This document shows positions 1 to 6,416 of a stretch of DNA of 13,278 bases, piece after piece (the stretch's first letter is position 1; every line of letters begins with the position of its first letter). A program made the position numbers and the translations under genes. The DNA is taken from assembly GCA_023418375.1 (NCBI GenBank), contig JAEZZV010000072.1, forward strand, positions 1-13,278, in the 5' to 3' direction. Under the pieces are notes generated by a model, which saw only the letters and a list, made by a program, of their open reading frames with translations, did not search any database and was not told the origin of the DNA. Origin of the DNA: Actinomycetes bacterium. GTDB lineage: Bacteria > Actinomycetota > Actinomycetes > Actinomycetales > Cellulomonadaceae.

Positions 1-387
1 GTCCCGGTCGGAGCGCACGACCCCGCGGCGCAGCCGACGCTCCCGCGCGAGCCCGGCGCCGGCGACGACCTCGCCGGCGCGCAGGAGCACCGCGGAGGCG
101 CGGCCCTCCACCCCGGTGACGACGTTCGCGCAGACGTGCAGGCCCAGGTGCCGGTAGACGTACAGGAAGCCGGCGGGTCCGAACATCACGGCGTTGCGGG
201 CGGTCCGGCCGCGGAACGCGTGCGAGCCCGGGTCCGCCTCGCCGTCGTACGCCTCGACCTCCGTCAGACGTACCGTCACGACGCCCTCGGGCAGAGCAGT
301 GGTGACGAGGGCGCCGAGCAGGTGCGGAGCGACCTCGAGCACCGGGCCCGACAGCCACGCGCGGTCGTCGCCGCCGTCCCCACCCAC
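1..387 (-). CDS. mpg: DNA-3-methyladenine glycosylase (AAG/MPG family), 3' end outside window
   Basis: Base-excision repair enzyme that removes alkylated purines such as 3-methyladenine from DNA. The visible part is 129 residues; family members are usually about 200, so roughly the last third lies beyond base 1. The family's core is plain: residues 40-49 (VRLTEVEAYD) carry the catalytic glutamate of the E-x-E-A-Y motif. DPGSHAFRGRTARNAVMFGPAG (52-73, read in parts) matches the S-H-x-x-x-G-x-T-x-R-N-x-x-M-F block. LYVYRHLGLHVCANVV follows, then VLLRAGEV. I chose the GTG at 387 because a GAGGG Shine-Dalgarno (395-399) lies 7 bases upstream; the GTG two codons earlier lacks this spacing. In many actinomycetes this gene lies between the arg cluster and tyrS, which fits its place here, 59 bases after the kinase-like gene. 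Gene name is by family; the call is secure. Confidence 0.92.
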   Translation of the reverse strand, partial: MGGDGGDDRAWLSGPVLEVAPHLLGALVTTALPEGVVTVRLTEVEAYDGEADPGSHAFRGRTARNAVMFGPAGFLYVYRHLGLHVCANVVTGVEGRASAVLLRAGEVVAGAGLARERRLRRGVVRSDRD

Positions 388-394
388 GAGCACA

Positions 395-399
395 CCCTC
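395..399 (-). promoter_or_regulatory. Ribosome binding site of the DNA glycosylase gene
   Basis: GAGGG on the minus strand, 7 bases before the GTG at 387. It supports that start over the neighbouring in-frame GTG. Confidence 0.55.
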
Positions 400-446
400 G
401 CACGTCGGTGGTCGCGGCGCAGCGGTCGGCCGCGCGGGCCGGTCCG

Positions 447-1022
447 TCAGCCCGCGAGCGGCGCCGTGCCGTCGACGACGACGTCCGCACGCGCCCGGGT
501 GTCCTCGCGCGCGAACTCCGCCGCCTCGTCGCGCATCCAGGCGAGCCAGTGCGCCCTCTCGGCCTCGCCGTCCCGCGCGAGGCCGCGACCCAGGCGGACC
601 TCGTCCGGTGCCTCCACGAAGACCCGGAGCACCGCCCGGTCGTCGACCGCGCGGGGCGCGCTGCCGCACCCCTCGAGGACGAGCACCGTCGGCACCGGGA
701 CGTCGACCCACTCGGCGAAGGAGCCCGCGGACCAGTCGTACCGCCGGAAGCGCGCCCGCCGGCCCACGGCGAGCGGCGCGAGCACCTGGCTCTCCACGCG
801 GTCCCACACGCAGGCCAGCCCGGACCAGCCCTCGTAGAGGTCGTCCAGGTGCACGACGGCGCACCCCGCGCCCAGGTGCGCGGCGAGCGCCCCGGCCAGG
901 GTCGACTTGCCTGAGCCGGCCGGGCCGTCCACGCACACCAGGCGCACGGCGCCCAGCCGAGGTCCGCGACCCAGCACGCCCGCAGCGAGCGCGGCGACGT
1001 CGGCGGGCTGGGCAGGGCGCAC
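447..1022 (-). CDS. Uridine kinase-like P-loop NTPase
   Basis: Predicted 191-residue cytoplasmic P-loop kinase of the uridine kinase/phosphoribulokinase-like group; the true substrate is not known. A Walker A motif GPAGSGKS is at residues 33-40 after a short beta strand (VRLVCVDG). HLDDLYEGW (58-66) matches the D-D-F/L-Y region that binds the phosphate acceptor in this group. VLVLEGCGS (113-121) matches the E-G-x-x region, and a basic stretch (about 143-158) could be the lid. The start is uncertain: GTG at 1022 gives the expected short lead before the P-loop but has no clear Shine-Dalgarno, and further upstream the reading frame runs into the lipoprotein gene. The stop of the upstream lipoprotein gene is 49 bases away, so co-transcription is likely. 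Nothing nearby supplies a nucleoside pathway, so the substrate cannot be inferred from context. It could also be a generic AAA-type kinase. Confidence 0.8.
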   Translation of the reverse strand: MRPAQPADVAALAAGVLGRGPRLGAVRLVCVDGPAGSGKSTLAGALAAHLGAGCAVVHLDDLYEGWSGLACVWDRVESQVLAPLAVGRRARFRRYDWSAGSFAEWVDVPVPTVLVLEGCGSAPRAVDDRAVLRVFVEAPDEVRLGRGLARDGEAERAHWLAWMRDEAAEFAREDTRARADVVVDGTAPLAG

Positions 1023-1071
1023 GCGGTCAGTCTGCCGGAACCGCCGGGCCCGCCCGCGAGCCGCTCCGCGC

Positions 1072-2097
1072 TCAGTCGGCCCCACGACGCTGCTCACGCA
1101 CCCAGGTGAGCATCGCGTCCAGCTCCGCACGGTAGCGCTCGAGGATCGAGGCCTGTGCCTCGGCGAGGACGTCCGCACGCACGTCGTACCAGCCCGCTTC
1201 CTCACGGCACGCGGTGTCGGCGGTCGCGACCGCGATCTCGTACTGCTGCACCTCGGCGAGCTCCTCGCCGAACATCTCCTTCAGCTCCGCGTACGGGACG
1301 GCGAGCGTGAGGGAGGAGGCGTTCGCGCGGTCGTTGGCGAGCGCAGCGGCGTCCGGGACGGCGACCAGGCCGGGGTAGCCCGCGTCGGCCATGCAGTCCG
1401 CCCAGGTCGGGTAGGTCGCCACCAGGCGAGGGTCCTCGTCGACCCACCAGATCTCCTCGCGGATCGCCTCCTCGAGGGGCCGGAGCTCCGGGGGCACCCG
1501 GAACTCCGGCGAGACCTCCGCGTAGGCGCGGGACCGGCATCCGGCCTCGTCGAGGGGGATGTCCCGCACGTCCTCGTCGGGCAGCGGCTCGCGCCCGTTC
1601 AGGGCGGCCATGTACTGCTCGAACGCGTCGGGCGCCAGACCGTTGGCGTAGGACTGGTTCGCGTCCGCGGCCGGGTCGTCACCGGGCATCTGCGAGAACC
1701 GCATGGGCGGCGCGTCCGGCCCGTACGCCTCGGTGGTGTCGCCGTACCCGAACTCCGCGGCGTACTCCGGGGTCAGCAGCGCAGGCATCGTGTACATCGG
1801 CGGCGCCTTCGTCGGGCGGTACTCGAAGCCCTGCTCGGCCATGCACGCCGCCACGTACTCCTCGACGCCGTCGTGCTGCGCCACCCAGGTCTCGGCGTCG
1901 ACGTCGGCGTAGATCTCGTCGAGGTACGCGTCGAGGACGCCGGGCGGCTCGGGCGCCGCGTCGCCTCCCCCGCCGCAGGCCGACACCGCCGTCCCGACCA
2001 GGACCACGACGACCACCGTCCGAGCCCGGCCTGCCCGTGCACGCCCTCGTCCCACACCCACTACGACGCGTGAAGGGCCCCGCCGGTTGCACGTCAC
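1072..2097 (-). CDS. Secreted lipoprotein with duplicated two-cysteine module, unknown function
   Basis: I do not recognise a named family. From the GTG at 2097 the product is 341 residues. It has an arginine-rich n-region (16-26), a hydrophobic stretch TVVVVVLVGTAV (27-38) and a lipobox VSAC with the lipidated cysteine at 41, then a glycine-rich linker, so the protein should be anchored outside the membrane. The mature part is acidic and has exactly four cysteines: C85 in ACMAEQGFEY, C187 in AGCRSRAYAE, C235 in DCMADAGYPG and C297 in ACREEAGWYD. They form two copies of a C-M-A-[ED]-x-G-[FY] ... C-R module, probably two disulfide bonds. The start is uncertain. GTG 2097 overlaps the argH stop as GTGA, like the arg junctions, but lies in a stem-loop; GTGs at 2061 or 2055 would give a more typical 26-28 residue signal peptide. 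Being directly behind argH, it may be read through from the arg operon. Confidence 0.75.
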   Translation of the reverse strand: MTCNRRGPSRVVVGVGRGRARAGRARTVVVVVLVGTAVSACGGGGDAAPEPPGVLDAYLDEIYADVDAETWVAQHDGVEEYVAACMAEQGFEYRPTKAPPMYTMPALLTPEYAAEFGYGDTTEAYGPDAPPMRFSQMPGDDPAADANQSYANGLAPDAFEQYMAALNGREPLPDEDVRDIPLDEAGCRSRAYAEVSPEFRVPPELRPLEEAIREEIWWVDEDPRLVATYPTWADCMADAGYPGLVAVPDAAALANDRANASSLTLAVPYAELKEMFGEELAEVQQYEIAVATADTACREEAGWYDVRADVLAEAQASILERYRAELDAMLTWVREQRRGAD

Positions 2098-2110
2098 CCG
2101 GCGGCGGCCC
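2075..2110 (-). terminator. GC-rich stem-loop over the argH stop codon, candidate terminator or attenuator
   Basis: Inverted repeat with arms at 2075-2086 and 2098-2110 (12 against 13 bases, one bulged base) and an 11-base loop. The argH TGA and the candidate GTG start of the lipoprotein both lie in the loop. No U-run follows on the minus strand (TTCACGCG), but actinobacterial terminators often lack one. It could reduce read-through from the arg operon into the lipoprotein gene, or simply protect the 3' end. Seen in sequence; the function is inferred. Confidence 0.45.
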
Positions 2111-3509
2111 ACCCCCGCAGCTCCGCAGCCCGCGCGCGGCACGCCTGGAGCTGCTCGGTGACACGCGCGGGCGCCGTCCCACCCACGGCGTCGCGGGAGG
2201 CCAGCGAACCCTCGACCGTGAGCACCGACCGCACGCCCGGCGTCAGGTGCGGCGAGATCTCCGCGAGGTCGCCGTCCGACAGGTCCCACAGCTCGATGCC
2301 GCGTGCCTCGCACGCGCGCACGCAGGCGCCGGCGAGCTCGTGCGCCTCGCGGAACGGCACGCCCGTGCGCACGAGCCACTCGGCGACATCGGTCGCGAGC
2401 GAGAAGCCCTGCGGCGCGAGGTCGGCCATCCGCGCGGTGTCGAACGAGAGCGTCGCCACCATGCCCGCCATCGCGGGCAGGAGCACGGCGAGCGTGTCGA
2501 CCTGGTCGAACACCGGTTCCTTGTCCTCCTGGAGGTCCCGGTCGTAGGCGAGCGGGAGACCCTTGAGCGTGGCCAGCAGACCCGCGAGGTCACCGATCAT
2601 CCGGCCCGCCTTGCCGCGCGCCAGCTCGGCCACGTCCGGGTTCTTCTTCTGCGGCATGATGCTCGACCCGGTCGAGTAGGCGTCGTCGAGCCGGACGAAG
2701 CCGAACTCCTTGGTCGCCCAGACGATGACGTCCTCGGCGAGCCGCGACAGGTCGACGCCCACCATCGCGGCGACGAACGCGAACTCCGCGACGACGTCGC
2801 GCGCCGACGTGCCGTCGATCGAGTTCTCGACCGGGCCGTCGAACCCGAGGTCGGCGGCCACGGCCGCCGGGTCCAGGCCCAGCGACGAGCCGGCGAGCGC
2901 GCCCGAGCCGTAGGGCGACCGCGCCGCGCGGCGGTCCCAGTCGCGCCAGCGCTCGACGTCGCGCAGCAGCGGCCACGCGTGGGCGAGCAGGTGGTGGCCC
3001 AGCAGCACCGGCTGGGCGTGCTGCATGTGGGTGCGGCCCGGCATCGGCGCACCGGGGTGCGCGGCGGCCTGCCCCACGAGGGCGTCCACGACGTCGAGGA
3101 CCGCCGTGGCCAGCGCCCGCGCCTGCTCGCGCAGGTACATGCGGACGAGCGTGGCGATCTGGTCGTTGCGCGACCGACCCGCCCGGAGCCGACCGCCGAG
3201 GTCCGCGCCCGCGCGGTCGATCAGCCCGCGCTCGAGCGCCGAGTGCACGTCCTCGTCGTCCGACGAGGGCCCGAAGGCGCCGGAGGCGACGTCCGCGCGC
3301 AGCTGCTCGAGCGCGGCGACCATCCCGGTGAGGGCCGCGTCGTCCAGCAGGCCGGCCCCGTGCAGGACGCGTGCGTGGGCGATCGACCCGCGCAGGTCGA
3401 CGTCGGCCAGCCGCCAGTCGAAGTGCGTGCTGCGGGACAGCGCGACGAGGGCGTCGGCCGGTCCTGCGCTGAACCGGCCGCCCCAGAGCGCGCCCGAAGG
3501 CGTCGTCAT
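2094..3509 (-). CDS. argH: Argininosuccinate lyase
   Basis: Last step of arginine synthesis: splits argininosuccinate into arginine and fumarate in the cytoplasm, as a homotetramer of the fumarase/aspartase superfamily. The 471 residues match the family's usual length. Visible motifs in order are the N-terminal LWGGRFSAG (8-16), DEDVHSALE (85-93), GGRLRAGRSRNDQ (105-117), the THMQHAQP region (160-167) with the conserved histidine, and the superfamily signature GSSIMPQKKNP (281-291), whose serine loop supplies the catalytic base. ATG at 3509 overlaps the argG stop by one base (TGATG), so its translation is coupled to argG. It is the final gene of the arg operon; the stop lies inside a stem-loop. 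Nothing looks damaged. Confidence 0.98.
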   Translation of the reverse strand: MTTPSGALWGGRFSAGPADALVALSRSTHFDWRLADVDLRGSIAHARVLHGAGLLDDAALTGMVAALEQLRADVASGAFGPSSDDEDVHSALERGLIDRAGADLGGRLRAGRSRNDQIATLVRMYLREQARALATAVLDVVDALVGQAAAHPGAPMPGRTHMQHAQPVLLGHHLLAHAWPLLRDVERWRDWDRRAARSPYGSGALAGSSLGLDPAAVAADLGFDGPVENSIDGTSARDVVAEFAFVAAMVGVDLSRLAEDVIVWATKEFGFVRLDDAYSTGSSIMPQKKNPDVAELARGKAGRMIGDLAGLLATLKGLPLAYDRDLQEDKEPVFDQVDTLAVLLPAMAGMVATLSFDTARMADLAPQGFSLATDVAEWLVRTGVPFREAHELAGACVRACEARGIELWDLSDGDLAEISPHLTPGVRSVLTVEGSLASRDAVGGTAPARVTEQLQACRARAAELRGWAAAG

Positions 3510-4939
3510 CAGTCGGTCCCGACTTCCATCGCCGCGCTCTCGAGCGCGATCTCCTCGTCGCCGGCGACCTGCGGGTTCTCGGAGATGACCTCGGCGCCGC
3601 CCGCGGGCAGGGCGCCGAACAGCGTCCCGTGCTCCACGAGCACCTGACCCTGGTCGACCGGCTGCTGCGCGTAGAGCTCGAGCTTGGCCCGCGAGTCGGC
3701 GATGTCGAGGTTGCGCATCGTGAGCTGGCCGATGCGGTCGGTCGGGCCGAACGCCGCCGACTCGGTCCGCTCCATCGAGAGCTTGTCAGGGTGGTACGAG
3801 AAGCCGGGGCCGTCGGTACGCAGGATCGTGTAGTCCTCGCCGCGGCGCAGGCGCAGGGTCACCTCGCCCGTCACCACCGACGCGATCCACCGCTGGATCG
3901 ACTCGCGCACCATGAGCGACTGCGGGTCGAGCCAGCGGCCCTCGTACAGCAGGCGGCCCAGCCGGCGACCCTCGTTGTGGTAGTTCGCGACCGTGTCCTC
4001 GTTGTGGATCGCGTTGACCAGTCGCTCGTAGGCGATGAACAGGAGCGCCATCCCGGGCGCCTCGTAGATGCCCCGCGACTTGGCCTCGATGATGCGGTTC
4101 TCGATCTGGTCGGACATGCCCAGGCCGTGCCGCCCACCGATGGCGTTCGCCTCCCGGACCAGGGCGACCGGGTCGTCGAACCGCTCGCCGTTGATCGACA
4201 CCGGGCGGCCACGCTCGAACGCGATGGTCACGTCCTCGGTCTCGATGGCGACCGCCGGGTCCCAGAACCGCACGCCCATGATCGGCTCGACCGTCTCGAG
4301 CGAGACGTCCAGGTGCTCGAGCGTCTTGGCCTCGTGCGTCGCGCCCCAGATGTTGGCGTCCGTCGAGTAGGCCTTCTCCGCGCTGTCGCGGTACGGCAGG
4401 CCGTGCTCGGTCAGGAACGCGCTCATCTCGGCCCGCCCGCCCAGCTCGGCGACGAAGTCCTTGTCGAGCCACGGCTTGTAGATGCGCAGCGACGGGTTGG
4501 CGAGCAGCCCGTAGCGGTAGAACCGCTCGATGTCGTTGCCCTTGAACGTCGAGCCGTCGCCCCAGATCTCGACGTCGTCGGCCTGCATCGCACGCACCAG
4601 CAGGGTGCCGGTGACGGCGCGCCCGAGCGGGGTGGTGTTGAAGTACGACCGCCCCGCGCTGCGGATGTGGAACGCACCGCACGCGATGGCGGCGAGGCCC
4701 TCCTCGACCAGTGCGGCCCTGCAGTCCACCGCGCGCGACAGCTCGGCGCCGTAGAGCATGGCGCGACCCGGCACCTGGTCGATCTCGGGCTCGTCGTACT
4801 GGCCCAGGTCGGCGGTGTAGGTGCAGGGGATGGCACCGCGGTGTCGCATCCAGGCCACCGCGACCGAGGTGTCGAGCCCGCCGGAGAAGGCGATTCCCAC
4901 ACGCTCACCGATCGGGAGCTCCGTCAGAACCTTGCTCAC
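3509..4939 (-). CDS. argG: Argininosuccinate synthase, long (E. coli-like) type
   Basis: Joins citrulline and aspartate with ATP (to AMP and pyrophosphate) to make argininosuccinate, the step before ArgH. The N-terminal nucleotide-binding domain shows the PP-loop SGGLDTS (19-25). ACGAFHIRSAG...YFNTTPLGRAVTG (86-111, in parts) and WGDGSTFKGNDIERFYRYG (126-144) follow. EKAYSTDANIWGATHEAK (188-205), GGRHGLGMSDQIENR (268-282) and SRGIYEAPG (288-296) are further family blocks. These and the 476-residue length are those of the E. coli-type enzyme (about 447 residues), not of the roughly 400-residue type with GNDQVRFE that Streptomyces and Mycobacterium carry at this locus. The C-terminal 40 residues or so are acidic and alanine-rich and look like a tail. 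The GTG start overlaps the argR stop as GTGA and has a good GAAGGA ribosome site 6 bases before it. Confidence 0.97.
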   Translation of the reverse strand: MSKVLTELPIGERVGIAFSGGLDTSVAVAWMRHRGAIPCTYTADLGQYDEPEIDQVPGRAMLYGAELSRAVDCRAALVEEGLAAIACGAFHIRSAGRSYFNTTPLGRAVTGTLLVRAMQADDVEIWGDGSTFKGNDIERFYRYGLLANPSLRIYKPWLDKDFVAELGGRAEMSAFLTEHGLPYRDSAEKAYSTDANIWGATHEAKTLEHLDVSLETVEPIMGVRFWDPAVAIETEDVTIAFERGRPVSINGERFDDPVALVREANAIGGRHGLGMSDQIENRIIEAKSRGIYEAPGMALLFIAYERLVNAIHNEDTVANYHNEGRRLGRLLYEGRWLDPQSLMVRESIQRWIASVVTGEVTLRLRRGEDYTILRTDGPGFSYHPDKLSMERTESAAFGPTDRIGQLTMRNLDIADSRAKLELYAQQPVDQGQVLVEHGTLFGALPAGGAEVISENPQVAGDEEIALESAAMEVGTD

Positions 4940-5490
4940 GTCTCATCCTTCGTGTCTCGTGCGTACTCGCGGCCACCCGCGAGATCGAGGAACCGCTGTG
5001 CGACGGCCTGCCCGCCGTCGGTCTCAGAGCTGATCACCAGGACCGTGTCGTCACCGGCGATGGTGCCGAGCACGCCGGGCATGACCGAGTGGTCGATCGC
5101 AGAGGCGAGGAACTGCGCGGCGCCCGGCGGCGTGCGCAGCACGACGAGGTTCCCGGACGCCTCCGCCGTCACGAGGAGCTCCGCGCAGAGGCGCGCCAAC
5201 CGCGTGGCGAGGTGCTCCGCGTCCTCGATCTGAGGCGTGCCGTCGCCGCCCTCTCCCGGCACCGCGTAGGCGAGCGTCCGGTCCGGGAGGCGGATGCGCA
5301 CGGCGCGCAGCTCGACGAGGTCGCGGGACAGGGTGGCCTGGGTGACGTGGAGCCCCTCCGCGGCGAGCGCCGCGGCGAGCTCGCCCTGAGAGCGGATCGG
5401 CTCACGACCGAGTGCCCGCGTGATGGCGGCGTGCCGCGCCGCCTTCGTCGGCGGGACGGCGGCCTGGGGTGCCGCGCCGTCGATGGTCAC
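4936..5490 (-). CDS. argR: Arginine repressor
   Basis: Hexameric DNA-binding regulator that uses arginine as corepressor and shuts off arginine synthesis genes. The N-terminal winged helix-turn-helix spans about residues 17-75, with SQGELAAALAAEGLHVTQAT (34-53) and the recognition motif LSRDL (54-58). The C-terminal oligomerisation and arginine-binding domain spans about 95-172, with GNLVVLRTPPGAAQFLASAI (113-132) and the diagnostic GTIAGDDT (142-149) that binds arginine. The 184 residues are a little above the usual 150-170 because of a loose N-terminus and a short charged C-terminal tail. GTG at 5490 overlaps the argF stop (GTGA) and has GGAG 5 bases upstream. Being embedded in the operon it controls, it should be autoregulated through the candidate ARG box in front of argC. 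Confidence 0.96.
   Translation of the reverse strand: MTIDGAAPQAAVPPTKAARHAAITRALGREPIRSQGELAAALAAEGLHVTQATLSRDLVELRAVRIRLPDRTLAYAVPGEGGDGTPQIEDAEHLATRLARLCAELLVTAEASGNLVVLRTPPGAAQFLASAIDHSVMPGVLGTIAGDDTVLVISSETDGGQAVAQRFLDLAGGREYARDTKDET
4946..4951 (-). promoter_or_regulatory. Strong ribosome binding site of argG inside argR
   Basis: GAAGGA with a 6-base spacer to the GTG at 4939. It fixes the argG start and suggests argG can recruit ribosomes itself, unlike argB and argJ, which have no recognisable site and depend on coupling. Confidence 0.7.
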
Positions 5491-6416
5491 GAGCGCTCCA
5501 GGAGCCAGGCGAGGAGGGCCTTCTGGGCGTGCAGGCGGTTCTCCGCCTCGTCGAACACCACCGAGTGCGGGCCGTCCAGCACCTCGGCGGTCACCTCGTT
5601 GCCGCGGTAGGCCGGCAGGCAGTGCAGGACGACGGCGTCGGGAGCGGCCTGGGCGAGCAGCGCCTCGTCGAGCTGGAAGGGCAGGAAGCGGGCGCGCGCC
5701 TCCTGGGCGGACGTCTCGTCGCCCATCGAGACCCAGGTGTCGGTGGCGACGACGTCAGCACCTGCGACGGCCGAAGCCGCGTCGTGCGCCGCGCGCACCG
5801 AGCCGCCCGTCGTCGTCGCCACGCGCTCGGCCGCGGTGACGATCTCGGGGTCCGGCGCGCGGTCAGCAGGGCAGCCGATCACCACGTGCATGCCGGCGGT
5901 GGCCCCACCGAGCAGGTACGAGTGCGCCATGTTGTTCGCACCGTCGCCGACGTACGCCAGCGTCTGGCCCGCCAGCGCCGCCACGCCACCCCGGTGCTCG
6001 GCGACCGTCAGCAGGTCGGCGAGCACCTGGCACGGGTGGAACTGGTCGGTGAGCGCGTTGACGACCGGCACGCCGGCGTGGGCGGCCATCTCGTCGATCC
6101 GGGACTGGTCGTACGTCCGCCACACGACGGCGGCGACCTGCCGGCCGATGACCTTCGCAGTGTCGTGGATCGACTCACGCACGCCGATCTGCGCGAGCTT
6201 GCCGTCCACCAGCATGGGGTAGCCGCCCAGCTCGGCGATGCCGACGGCGAAGGACAGCTGCGTGCGCAGCGTCGGCTTGTCGAGGAGGACGGCGACGGCA
6301 CGCGGGCCCTCGAGCGGCCGCGCGGCGAGGCGGTCCGCCTTCAGGCGCAGCGCCAGCTCGAGCACCTCGCGCTGCTCGGCCGGGGTCAGGTCGTCGTCGC
6401 GCAGGAAGTGGCGCAT
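5487..6416 (-). CDS. argF: Ornithine carbamoyltransferase
   Basis: Transfers the carbamoyl group from carbamoyl phosphate to ornithine, giving citrulline; a cytoplasmic trimer. The 309 residues match the anabolic enzyme. Motifs seen are WRTY (99-102), NALTDQFHPCQ (120-130) that contacts carbamoyl phosphate, YVGDGANNMAHS (155-166), the ornithine loop DTWVSMGDE (226-234), the catalytic VLHCLPAYRG (263-272), and the C-terminal ENRLHAQKALLAWLLERS. The carbamoyl-phosphate motif is odd: the usual S-T-R-T-R reads T-L-R-T-Q at 49-53 (KPTLRTQLSF), keeping the first arginine but not the second. The ornithine-specific SMG loop and the operon position still argue for an ornithine enzyme. ATG at 6416 overlaps the argD stop by one base and has GAGAGG 7 bases upstream; its stop overlaps argR as GTGA. 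Confidence 0.96.
   Translation of the reverse strand: MRHFLRDDDLTPAEQREVLELALRLKADRLAARPLEGPRAVAVLLDKPTLRTQLSFAVGIAELGGYPMLVDGKLAQIGVRESIHDTAKVIGRQVAAVVWRTYDQSRIDEMAAHAGVPVVNALTDQFHPCQVLADLLTVAEHRGGVAALAGQTLAYVGDGANNMAHSYLLGGATAGMHVVIGCPADRAPDPEIVTAAERVATTTGGSVRAAHDAASAVAGADVVATDTWVSMGDETSAQEARARFLPFQLDEALLAQAAPDAVVLHCLPAYRGNEVTAEVLDGPHSVVFDEAENRLHAQKALLAWLLERS

Noticed and set aside
428..446. Imperfect GC-rich inverted repeat just after the kinase-like gene, considered as a terminator
   Set aside because: The arms need mismatches and gaps to pair and the stretch is too GC-rich for this to be significant.
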